Positions 1-5,062 of a DNA stretch of 5,785 nucleotides are shown here, piece by piece; the first letter of the stretch is position 1; each line of letters starts with the position of its first letter. Source of the DNA: Candidatus Dormiibacterota bacterium (GTDB taxonomy: Bacteria > Chloroflexota > Dormibacteria > Dormibacterales > Dormibacteraceae); NCBI GenBank assembly GCA_003151665.1, contig PLYD01000222.1:1-5785 (forward strand), in the 5' to 3' direction. A program made the position numbers and the translations under genes. The notes beneath the pieces are model-generated. The model saw nothing but the letters and a program-made list of their open reading frames with translations, was not told where the DNA came from and did not search any database.

Positions 1-18
1 TCTCCGCCGGCCGATCGC
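1..18. repeat. 18-bp direct repeat, copy 1
   Basis: TCTCCGCCGGCCGATCGC occurs at 1-18 inside the beta-subunit gene and again, identically and in the same orientation, at 1138-1155. The match ends at base 19 (g versus t). To the left it may extend beyond the window. In both copies the minus strand can be read as Asp-Arg-Pro-Ala-Glu in frame with beta-subunit-like protein, so this is shared ancestry or a recombination or assembly junction rather than a mobile-element end. Confidence 0.8.
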
Positions 19-196
19 GCATGAGGCCGACCTCGAATAGGCCGCGCGCGTTGGGTGCATGGTTGTTGCGCGCCACCGCGTACGCCAGGATCGGCAACCG
101 CATGCCGACGAAGACAAGGTCGTGGTCGCGAATCTCGCGCGAAGCCACGGCGACCATCAGCTCTTGCGGCGTGTAATCGGCGCCATCCTTACTCAT
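1..196 (-). CDS. CoA-transferase family I, beta subunit (N-terminal part, cut by window edge)
   Basis: The first 65 codons of a class I CoA-transferase beta subunit (GctB/IpdB-like). With the alpha subunit it would move CoA between acyl groups in the cytoplasm, or hydrolyse a CoA thioester ring product if IpdB-like. The ATG at 196-194 overlaps the alpha-subunit stop (191-189) by 8 nt, so the two are translationally coupled. The N-terminus has YTPQELM (8-14), then VFVGMRLP (28-35), HAPNA (46-50) and LFEVGLM (53-59). From memory of glutaconate CoA-transferase, E55 falls where the catalytic beta-subunit glutamate sits in an ES/VGLM context. That favours a true transferase over the glutamate-lacking IpdB type, but this is an unaligned inference. 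The gene continues beyond position 1, so its length and C-terminus are unknown. The last 18 bp in the window are repeated at 1138-1155. Confidence 0.88.
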   Translation of the reverse strand, partial: MSKDGADYTPQELMVAVASREIRDHDLVFVGMRLPILAYAVARNNHAPNARGLFEVGLMRDRPAE

Positions 197-1082
197 CGGC
201 GAAGTTCACCGGTGCCGATGGGGCGCTGCCCTTCACGCGCAGTGCCTCGACATCGAGTTCTTTCAGGTAAGCGGCCCTGTCGGGCACGTCGAAGACCCAT
301 CGCTCGAGCCATTCCGCGAAGCCCTCAGGGGTTCGCGATTCGGTCGCGTAGTCCCGATAAAAGGAGTGATCACGCTTGAAGTAACCCTGCACCGGAGATG
401 GATGCGCGCCACCTGGCTCGTGCACGACCGCGACCACCTTCGTCTCGGGAAACAGGATGCGATTCGGGTCGCTCAGCGTGACGCTCTCGTCGACGAGCTC
501 CTCGCAGCTGAGAATCACGTGCTGCGCCGCGAGCCCAGCCTCCTCGGTGATACCGAGAGGACCCCAGGCGTGCGCGCGACCCATGGCGTCAGCCCTCTGC
601 ACATGCACCAGCGCGACATCCGGGCGCACCGCATTGATATGGACGAGACCGGCGGCAACGGAGAGGTTCGGATTGGTGTCCAGGATGTCGCTCCCCAGCA
701 GCGTGCGCGACGGCAGGCTCGGCACGTTCCAGGCTGCCGCCCACAACGCGAGCGAGATCGAGAAGTTGGTGTGGTCGTGGATCTCAATGGACCGAGGCAC
801 GCGCTCTTCCGCGGCCCGGCGGTAGCAATGGCCGAGGCCCCCCGAGACATTGCCGACCCACGCCGCAGTGATTCGGCGCACGCTGCCAGCGCCGATGAGC
901 TGGTCGAACAACGCATCGGAGATCGGCCCGACAAGCTCCAGGTCGCGGCGCCCCTGCCGGATCAGCTCATGTCCTGCAGCGAAGGGGATGAGGGGCTCGA
1001 GGGCGGTGCCCAACGCGACACTCGCACCATCGGGGACGAAACGAGCGATGGCCTCAGCCATCGTCATCACCTTGCCCGTCAC
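189..1082 (-). CDS. CoA-transferase family I, alpha subunit (glutaconate CoA-transferase subunit A-like)
   Basis: A 297-residue cytoplasmic alpha subunit of a heteromeric class I CoA-transferase. Landmarks are an N-terminal GKVMTMAEAI (3-12), GASVALG (19-25), HELIRQGRRDL (38-48), ALWAAAWNVPSLP (112-124), PDVALVHVQ (154-162), LSCEELVDE (191-199), GGAHPSP (224-230) and RWVFDVPDRAAYL (261-273). I recall all of these positions from glutaconate CoA-transferase A and from the actinobacterial IpdA/acyl-CoA transferase group. The GTG at 1082-1080 is chosen because family members begin with a similar KVMT segment. A weak GGTGAG lies 6 nt upstream. Other starts (ATG at 1067 and 1061) would cut into that segment. 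The stop overlaps the beta-subunit ATG. The substrate cannot be read from the sequence. Linkage to an F420-type reductase and a TetR regulator suggests degradation of a dicarboxylate, ring or steroid-derived acid, which is inference only. Confidence 0.9.
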   Translation of the reverse strand: MTGKVMTMAEAIARFVPDGASVALGTALEPLIPFAAGHELIRQGRRDLELVGPISDALFDQLIGAGSVRRITAAWVGNVSGGLGHCYRRAAEERVPRSIEIHDHTNFSISLALWAAAWNVPSLPSRTLLGSDILDTNPNLSVAAGLVHINAVRPDVALVHVQRADAMGRAHAWGPLGITEEAGLAAQHVILSCEELVDESVTLSDPNRILFPETKVVAVVHEPGGAHPSPVQGYFKRDHSFYRDYATESRTPEGFAEWLERWVFDVPDRAAYLKELDVEALRVKGSAPSAPVNFADE

Positions 1083-1174
1083 GATCTGCTCACCGTATCG
1101 CGTAACGGCGGCGGATCGCCCATCGTGCCCAGGTAGCTCTCCGCCGGCCGATCGCTCTCGTCGGCGCCCCGCTA
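1079..1174 (-). pseudogene. Displaced fragment of a CoA-transferase beta-subunit gene
   Basis: Between the reductase stop and the alpha-subunit start, an open frame bounded by TAG (1174-1172) and TGA (1081-1079) reads DRPAESYLGTMGDPPPL from 1153 to 1103. DRPAE is identical in DNA and protein to the beta-subunit residues 61-65 at the left edge. A TMGDP-type motif is what I recall following this position in GctB/IpdB-like proteins. No start codon precedes the homologous part, and the frame stops after 30 codons, so it is not a functional subunit. Its TGA overlaps the alpha-subunit GTG (GTGA), so a ribosome ending here could reinitiate on the alpha subunit. Homology is clear only over about 17 codons. 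A chance match beyond the 18 bp repeat cannot be excluded by eye. Confidence 0.5.
1138..1155. repeat. 18-bp direct repeat, copy 2
   Basis: The second identical copy of the 18-mer at 1-18, lying 1137 bp away in the gap upstream of the alpha-subunit gene. On the minus strand it opens the stranded beta-subunit-like fragment. To its right the sequence shows no resemblance to the beta subunit, so its right edge (about 1155) is the breakpoint. Confidence 0.8.
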
Positions 1175-1196
1175 ACGCTGGCCCTGCTGGCCGGGT

Positions 1197-1778
1197 TCAC
1201 CCAGGATCCGCGCGGACCCGAGGAGCTGAGGCGGGATGGAGATCAGTCTCGGCAAGATGCCAACGCACGATCCTAAAGCCGTACCGGATCGCGGCCTCGA
1301 GCCGAATGCGGTCGAGGCGCCCGTCGGGTCCCTTGGGGATGGCCACAAAAGAAGCGACACTGGGGTTGGCTGCGGTCATTACCGCGAGAAGGCGCTCGAT
1401 CTCATCGATATCGCTCACCAGATCTGGTCGCGCGAACACATCGCGTCCACGCATCCGGATGCGCACCGGTTCGCCCTCGCGGAGGTTCAGCTTCCACTTG
1501 CCCCCGCCCGGAGTCAGCAATAGGTTGCCCTGCTTCACGTAGCTGAGCGGCTGCCGGTAGTGCTTGCCAGTCTTGCGACCGGTGAGTGAGACCAGCATCA
1601 GCCGACCACCGAGCGGCGTCGCAAAGGGTAGACCCAAAAACGCGCACATCGGAACGTTGATCACGCTCATGAACCCGGCCTGGAGGCGACGGCTGAGCGG
1701 CCGCTTCGAACCTTCTGTCGTCGCCGATCCCCTTAAGGGCGTCTGAATCACCGGGGGTGTTTCATCCATTGGTGCCAC
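1197..1778 (-). CDS. Deazaflavin (F420)-dependent nitroreductase-family protein
   Basis: A 193-residue protein of the DDN/FDOR-A-like split-barrel family, which uses reduced F420 to reduce quinones, enones or nitro compounds. Visible marks are LVSLTGRKTGKHYRQPLSY (62-80), the usual strand-turn with the GRKTG cofactor-phosphate-binding signature, then LLLTPGGGKWKLNL (86-99) and VRIRMRGR (105-112). Known members are about 150 residues. This one has about 25 extra residues at the N-terminus and a longer tail that still looks ordered (LEAAIRYGFRIVRWHL, 160-175). The GTG at 1778 is chosen because AGGAGGG at 1793-1787 lies 8 nt upstream, within the end of the preceding TetR gene. The ATG at codon 4 is the alternative. 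The gene starts 3 nt after the TetR stop, so the two form an operon. The substrate is unknown. The F420 link is by family only. Confidence 0.85.
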   Translation of the reverse strand: MAPMDETPPVIQTPLRGSATTEGSKRPLSRRLQAGFMSVINVPMCAFLGLPFATPLGGRLMLVSLTGRKTGKHYRQPLSYVKQGNLLLTPGGGKWKLNLREGEPVRIRMRGRDVFARPDLVSDIDEIERLLAVMTAANPSVASFVAIPKGPDGRLDRIRLEAAIRYGFRIVRWHLAETDLHPASAPRVRADPG

Positions 1779-1781
1779 GGC

Positions 1782-2429
1782 TCAAGCCCTCCTGATTGCG
1801 TAGGTGGCGAGCCCGCCATCGAGGCGGGCGAAGGCGCGCGTTGCGTGCGCCCGCGCCTCCGCCACCAGCTTGGGTCCACGCCTTCCGGCCAGCGCCTGGG
1901 CTCGGACATGCATGACCAACGCTCGATGGACGCTCATCAGCGCGCCCGCAACGGCCTGGAGCTCGACGTCGTCAGGGGTAACGCGTGTGCCCTCGGCAAG
2001 GACTTGAGCGAGCGCCTGGGTGTAGCGCGCGGCCACCTCGCGCTCGCGCACCTGGAGCGCGGGACTGGAATTGATAAGGGCTCCACCACGCACGATGCGC
2101 CCTGCGGTTTCTTCCACGGCGAGGTCCTTACAGCCGTCCAGCACCGGACGCCGGAACGCCGCAAGCGCCGACTCCCCCGCCTCGCGCCCTCGGACGGCAG
2201 AGATGAGCTTTTCCTCGAAGAACTCCATTCGGCCGAAGACGAGGTCCTCCTTGCTCGGGAAGTAGTTGAAGACAGTCACTTCGGAGACATCGGCTACGCG
2301 GGCGATCTCTGCAACGGTCACCAACTCGAAGCCGCGCTTGGCGAAGAGGCGCGCCGCCGACTCGAGGATCAGTCGCCGCGTCTGCTGCTTCTTGCGCTCA
2401 CGGAGCCCTAGCTCGGTTGTAACCACCAC
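1782..2429 (-). CDS. TetR-family transcriptional regulator
   Basis: A 215-residue one-component repressor. The N-terminal DNA-binding domain runs about residues 10-60: ERKKQQTRRLILESAARLFA, then TVAEIARVADVSEVTVFNYF (38-57) as the helix-turn-helix and PSKEDLV (58-64). The rest is a helical ligand/dimer domain with no recognisable specificity. GTG 2429 is the first start in the frame (a TAG lies five codons upstream), and GTG 2426 is next. No Shine-Dalgarno is visible, so a near-leaderless transcript is possible. It is followed after 3 nt by the reductase and faces the ABC exporter across an AT-rich region with an imperfect inverted repeat. It may therefore control its own operon, the exporter, or both. 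The ligand cannot be inferred. Confidence 0.92.
   Translation of the reverse strand: MVVTTELGLRERKKQQTRRLILESAARLFAKRGFELVTVAEIARVADVSEVTVFNYFPSKEDLVFGRMEFFEEKLISAVRGREAGESALAAFRRPVLDGCKDLAVEETAGRIVRGGALINSSPALQVREREVAARYTQALAQVLAEGTRVTPDDVELQAVAGALMSVHRALVMHVRAQALAGRRGPKLVAEARAHATRAFARLDGGLATYAIRRA
1787..1793 (-). promoter_or_regulatory. Ribosome binding site of the F420-type reductase
   Basis: The minus strand reads AGGAGGG here, 8 nt before the GTG at 1778 and inside the last two arginine codons of the TetR gene. It fixes the reductase start and shows that it can be translated from the TetR transcript. Confidence 0.75.
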
Positions 2430-2468
2430 TGAAGGATACCACTATTGCTTTAGTCACCCTATGTATTT

Positions 2469-2491
2469 GGGACCTATATAGTTATGGTCAC
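2469..2491. promoter_or_regulatory. Candidate operator: imperfect inverted repeat in divergent promoter region
   Basis: GGGACC (2469-2474) and GGTCAC (2486-2491) are 6-bp arms with one mismatch around an 11-nt AT-rich centre. The centre includes the 8-bp palindrome CTATATAG (2474-2481) and a -10-like TATAGT (2477-2482) for rightward transcription. A second GTCACC lies at 2453-2458, a direct repeat of 2487-2492. Size and place suit a TetR operator between the divergent TetR and ABC genes. No convincing -35 was found at the right distance, and the symmetry is moderate. Confidence 0.4.
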
Positions 2492-2496
2492 CTAGC

Positions 2497-2604
2497 GTGG
2501 CTGAAAACGTCAGCGATCACAACCCAATGACTGCCTTACGCGAGGCATGGGAGCGTCTCTTCGATCGGTTGTGGAATGTGAATAAAGGTGCTGCTGATGG
2601 CTGA
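2497..2604 (+). CDS. Small amphipathic-helix protein, 35 residues, upstream of ABC exporter
   Basis: An open frame GTG (2497) to TGA (2602-2604) between the divergent promoter and the ABC ATPase. Its stop overlaps the ATPase ATG (2597) by 8 nt, a typical coupling arrangement. The segment ALREAWERLFDRLWNVN (residues 13-29) places A13, A17/W18, L21/F22, L25/W26 and V28 on one face and charged residues on the other, a textbook amphipathic helix that is unlikely in noncoding DNA. There is no signal peptide or membrane segment and no Shine-Dalgarno. If transcription starts near 2489 from the TATAGT box, the leader would be about 8 nt. ATG 2527 (25 residues) is an alternative start. Against it, codon third positions are less GC-rich than in neighbouring genes, and the region can also fold as RNA. 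The function is unknown. An exported or membrane-active peptide, or a translation-coupling leader, is possible. Confidence 0.45.
   Translation: MAENVSDHNPMTALREAWERLFDRLWNVNKGAADG
2518..2573 (+). other. Nested inverted repeats (possible leader RNA fold)
   Basis: CACAACC (2518-2524) pairs perfectly with GGTTGTG (2567-2573). Inside it TGCCT (2532-2536) pairs with AGGCA (2543-2547) around a 6-nt loop, and GAG/CTC (2551-2559) makes a third weak stem. Together they could form a three-way junction ending 10 nt before the ATPase Shine-Dalgarno. It matches no riboswitch that I recognise, and it overlaps the small open frame, so the pairing may be incidental to coding. Confidence 0.25.
2584..2590 (+). 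promoter_or_regulatory. Ribosome binding site deciding the ABC ATPase start
   Basis: AAAGGTG lies 6 nt before the ATG at 2597. It contains the upstream in-frame GTG (2588), so that GTG is more likely part of the ribosome binding site than the start. Confidence 0.6.
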
Positions 2605-3520
2605 TGTCGCCCTGAGCACATACGGACTGACCAAGCGCTACGGGAAAGCGACTGCGGTCGACGGTGTCAACATCACCGTCCGTCACGGGGAAATCTACGG
2701 TTTCCTGGGCCCTAATGGAGCGGGTAAGACAACCACCTTGCGGATGGTGCTCGGTCTGGTCAGGCCATCGGCCGGGACGGCCGAGGTGCTGGGAACGGCG
2801 CCTGGTGACCCGGCCGGCCTGACGCGAATCGGGGCAATGGTGGAAAGTCCAGCGTTCTACCCGTATTTGTCCGCTCGAGACAACCTCGAGGTGCTGGCCC
2901 GACACGCCAATGTGCCGCGATCGCGTGTCGCCGACGTTCTTACGACGGTCGGCCTAGCAGCTCGAGCGGGTGACCGCTTCGCTAGCTACTCCCTAGGAAT
3001 GAAGCAGCGGCTCGGAGTGGCAGCCGCCTTGCTTAAGAATCCCGAACTACTGATTCTCGACGAGCCCACTAACGGCCTCGACCCCTTTGGTATGGCTGAC
3101 ATGAACGACCTTATAAGCCGGCTTGGCCACGAGGGCAAGACGGTGTTGCTCTCGAGCCACAACCTCGCCGAGGTGCAGCAGATCTGTGATCACGTCGGTG
3201 TCATCTTCAAAGGCAAGCTGGTCGCTCAGAGCACAGTTGATGAGCTTCGCGGGTCGGCTGTGCTCGTCATCTCGGCCACGCCCATCGAGCAGGCCGAGAA
3301 GTACCTGGTCGGGCTGGTGGGGCGAGAGAAGGTTTCCGTCGAGCGGGACATCATCCGGGTCAATGTCGACGGGCACGAGTCTGCCTCGATTAACCGGCAG
3401 CTGGTGCTCGCCGGGGTCGAGGTGCACGAGCTGCGCCGCGAGGAGCGGAGCCTCGAAGAGGCCTTCATGGCCATGAGCGCCACATACGCCGGCACCCGAG
3501 GAGGATCGGATGCTCGGTAG
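2597..3520 (+). CDS. ABC transporter ATP-binding protein (BcrA/CcmA type)
   Basis: A 307-residue cytosolic ATPase that powers the ABC-2 permease downstream. It has Walker A GPNGAGKT (38-45), a Q-loop region MVESPAFYPYL (81-91) with Glu in place of Gln as I recall for bacitracin/lantibiotic-type exporters, signature YSLGMKQR (131-138), Walker B LLILDE (151-156), the D-loop GLD (160-162) and switch H188 (SSHNL). The last 90 or so residues form the extra C-terminal region usual in this group, ending in RSLEEAFMAM. ATG 2597 is chosen over GTG 2588 because AAAGGTG sits 6 nt upstream. The gene overlaps the permease by 11 nt, so the two form one unit. Such pairs export drugs, peptides or lipids, or give self-immunity. 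The cargo here is unknown. All catalytic motifs are intact. Confidence 0.95.
   Translation: MADVALSTYGLTKRYGKATAVDGVNITVRHGEIYGFLGPNGAGKTTTLRMVLGLVRPSAGTAEVLGTAPGDPAGLTRIGAMVESPAFYPYLSARDNLEVLARHANVPRSRVADVLTTVGLAARAGDRFASYSLGMKQRLGVAAALLKNPELLILDEPTNGLDPFGMADMNDLISRLGHEGKTVLLSSHNLAEVQQICDHVGVIFKGKLVAQSTVDELRGSAVLVISATPIEQAEKYLVGLVGREKVSVERDIIRVNVDGHESASINRQLVLAGVEVHELRREERSLEEAFMAMSATYAGTRGGSDAR
3498..3504 (+). promoter_or_regulatory. Ribosome binding site of the permease
   Basis: GAGGAGG, a near-perfect Shine-Dalgarno, lies 5 nt before the ATG at 3510 and within the 3' end of the ATPase gene. It fixes the permease start and the 11-nt overlap. Confidence 0.8.
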
Positions 3521-4331
3521 CTACTCCGGTGAGCTGCTTAAGTTCGTCAAACGCCCTGCGGTGTGGGTCGTCGCTGGAGTGTGGCTCGCGCTGCTACTGG
3601 CTTTCACCGAGCTGTTTCCGTACATCGCGTACCGGTCCGCCTCCAATACGCAGCTGGCCGCCGGCCTCCTCCAGCCACTCCTGCCAGCTCAGCTTTCCGG
3701 ACATGCCATCACCGGCTATCCCGTTTGGGGCGGCTCGTTGATTCTGGTGCTGGGTGCGCTGTGCTCGGGCTCCGAGTACGGCTGGGGCACGCTCAAAACG
3801 ATGCTCAGCAACCGGCCTGGGCGGCTGACCTTTTACTTTGCCCAGCTCGCGACGCTGGCTAGCGCCATCGCGGCCCTGGTGATCGTTGCGTTCGCGCTGT
3901 CCTCTTTGGCCAGCGTCCTCATCGCGAGATCGGCAAACTTCGAACTCGACTTCCCCACTGCAACTGCGTTGGCCCAAGCGATGGCAGCGGGCTGGCTGAT
4001 CCTCGTCATGTGGGCCTTGTTGGGGGTATGCCTATCGATCGTGTTTCGCGGTACCGCCCTGTCGATCGGGCTTGGCCTGGTATGGGTCCTGGCGGTTGAG
4101 AACCTCATTCGATACACGGCGTCGCTGATCGATGCTGTGGCACAGGCGGAGAAGTTCATGCCTGGAGCTGACGCCGGCTCATTGGTTGCAGCGTTGGGTG
4201 CGGCAAGCGCCAGCCAGACTGGCATCGCGGCGGTCGTCAGCGGCGCTCAAGCTTTATCCAGCGTGGCGCTTTACACGCTACTCTTTGGGGCCCTTGGTGC
4301 GGTCATTCTCGTCCGCCGCGATGTCCAGTGA
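3510..4331 (+). CDS. ABC-2 type permease
   Basis: A 273-residue integral membrane subunit of the exporter. Six hydrophobic segments are visible at about 16-37, 73-87, 108-137, 159-179, 183-200 and 247-268. After segment 2 comes GSEYGWGTLKTMLSNRPGR (87-105), the cytosolic elbow with the conserved acidic residue, GTL and a trailing arginine seen in ABC-2 permeases that pair with BcrA-like ATPases. The C-terminus ends just after the last helix with RRDVQ, as is usual. The start is set by the strong GAGGAGG. One permease gene implies a homodimer bound to two ATPase subunits, unless the four-helix protein downstream takes part. No substrate specificity can be read. Confidence 0.93.
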   Translation: MLGSYSGELLKFVKRPAVWVVAGVWLALLLAFTELFPYIAYRSASNTQLAAGLLQPLLPAQLSGHAITGYPVWGGSLILVLGALCSGSEYGWGTLKTMLSNRPGRLTFYFAQLATLASAIAALVIVAFALSSLASVLIARSANFELDFPTATALAQAMAAGWLILVMWALLGVCLSIVFRGTALSIGLGLVWVLAVENLIRYTASLIDAVAQAEKFMPGADAGSLVAALGAASASQTGIAAVVSGAQALSSVALYTLLFGALGAVILVRRDVQ

Positions 4332-4370
4332 GAACCCGAATCGCTCACCTGTGCGCTCTAGCGTCGTGAT

Positions 4371-4784
4371 GTGATCTCCCGCTGGCCGTTCTACGCGTCG
4401 GTCGCAGTGCTCGGATGCGAGTGCATAGTGTGCTTCTTCGCTGGCTCCATCGAGTGGGGGCAGCGAGGAGTCATGGTCGGCGTCGACTCAGCTGAAACCG
4501 CAGAGCAGGCACGTTTTGCGATTGAGCTCTACGCGATCGGTGCGCTCAACCTTCTGGGGTCCATCGGGTTCCTTCTCCGCCGATCGGGCTGGGGTTGGTG
4601 GCTTGTGCTCGGAATGCAGGTGGGGGTTTTCGGGTTGGCACTGATCGAGGGAGTGCTCACAGATCTGGGCTGGTTTTTCTTCAGCGGTCTCCCGCTGTTG
4701 ACCTTGTTCCTGCTGTTGGCGTTCCGGCAGGCCAGACTGAAGCCGCCCGTTGAGCGCAATCTGACACCTTATTTGATGCGATGA
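4371..4784 (+). CDS. Four-helix membrane protein of unknown function, linked to ABC exporter
   Basis: I do not recognise this 137-residue protein. It has four hydrophobic segments at about 7-25, 50-69, 75-94 and 99-118. Segment 1 holds two cysteines in CECIVC (16-21). A polar, acidic loop (27-48) joins segments 1 and 2, and RRSGWGWW (70-77) precedes segment 3. The tail (119-137) is basic and proline-containing, with no signal peptide. GTG 4371 is the first possible start (an in-frame TAG lies at 4359-4361). No clear Shine-Dalgarno is present. The gene starts 39 nt after the permease stop on the same strand, so it is probably cotranscribed and could be an accessory, immunity or stabilising subunit. 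It could also be unrelated. Confidence 0.75.
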   Translation: MISRWPFYASVAVLGCECIVCFFAGSIEWGQRGVMVGVDSAETAEQARFAIELYAIGALNLLGSIGFLLRRSGWGWWLVLGMQVGVFGLALIEGVLTDLGWFFFSGLPLLTLFLLLAFRQARLKPPVERNLTPYLMR

Positions 4785-4785
4785 A

Positions 4786-4803
4786 GGAGCCGGCCTCCGC
4801 TCC
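4786..4803 (+). terminator. Possible terminator hairpin after the ABC unit
   Basis: GGAGCcGG-cct-CCGCTCC forms a short GC-rich stem (7 bp with one bulged C) directly after the four-helix-protein stop codon. No T-run follows. Actinobacterial terminators often lack one, but the hairpin is short. A second, wider pair, CAAGGGC (4810-4816) with GCCCTTG (4848-4854), follows and could add structure. The rest of 4804-4870 shows nothing recognisable. Confidence 0.3.
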
Positions 4804-4874
4804 AGTGGTCAAGGGCTGACACTTCTCCCGCCCTGGCCACGGCTACCGCCCTTGGCTGCCCGCACCACACCTTG

Positions 4875-4906
4875 TTGACAGCAATTTCAAATCGTGACGG
4901 TACGCT
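4875..4906 (+). promoter_or_regulatory. Candidate promoter for the 49-codon membrane frame
   Basis: A perfect TTGACA (4875-4880) and a TANNNT-type TACGCT (4901-4906) lie 20 bp apart, longer than the usual 16-19. With the -10 box here, transcription would begin close to 4913, exactly at the GTG of the small frame, giving a leaderless mRNA of the kind common in actinobacteria. Confidence 0.4.
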
Positions 4907-4912
4907 GCAGTT

Positions 4913-5062
4913 GTGATAGCGCGGATCCAATCTCACAACATCGTCAACGGGGTCGCTTTTGTCATTTGCGAATTCGCACTGATGGCTCTCATCGTGGCTC
5001 CACTCGGGGTGGCCTGGGCGTTCACCCAAAAACCCCTCTATGCGCTGTCTCTAATCATTTGA
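4913..5062 (+). CDS. Small hydrophobic membrane protein, 49 residues (possibly truncated)
   Basis: GTG (4913) to TGA (5060-5062), 49 residues. A short polar start (IARIQSHNIVNG, 2-13) is followed by a long hydrophobic stretch (about 14-37, with FALMALIVAPLGVAWAF at 21-37), a turn (TQKP) and a second hydrophobic run, YALSLII, that stops abruptly. The pattern resembles the first half of a longer small integral membrane protein, so the gene may be truncated. The stop overlaps the convergent TetR stop by 8 nt, and bases beyond it read only as the antisense of TetR. There is no Shine-Dalgarno. The promoter-like hexamers upstream place the transcript start at the GTG. Translation is not proven, and I do not recognise the family. 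Confidence 0.45.
   Translation: MIARIQSHNIVNGVAFVICEFALMALIVAPLGVAWAFTQKPLYALSLII

Noticed and set aside
366..1136. 256-codon plus-strand frame opposite the CoA-transferase alpha gene
   Set aside because: Lies wholly antisense to a gene with clear family motifs. Its product is Arg/His-rich and of low order, a usual GC-rich shadow.
1..1155. The 18-bp repeats as ends of an insertion sequence or att sites
   Set aside because: No transposase or integrase lies between them, only the CoA-transferase genes. Both copies encode the same beta-subunit residues, so homology explains them.
850..1542. 230-codon plus-strand frame across the alpha-subunit start and the reductase
   Set aside because: Antisense to two recognisable genes and rich in Arg, Ser and Pro without motifs.
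1845..2411. 188-codon plus-strand frame opposite the first TetR gene
   Set aside because: Antisense to a gene with an intact helix-turn-helix domain. No ribosome binding site or family features.
2588..2596. GTG 2588 as the ATPase start
   Set aside because: This GTG is part of the AAAGGTG ribosome binding site, and the ATG nine bases later has ideal spacing.
2510..2905. 131-codon minus-strand frame opposite the small frame and the ABC ATPase start
   Set aside because: Covers the Walker A region of the ATPase in antisense. His/Arg/Gln-rich product without motifs.
4769..5029. 86-codon minus-strand frame in the gap after the ABC unit
   Set aside because: Charged, featureless product. The opposite strand carries a hydrophobic frame with promoter-like boxes that explains the region better.
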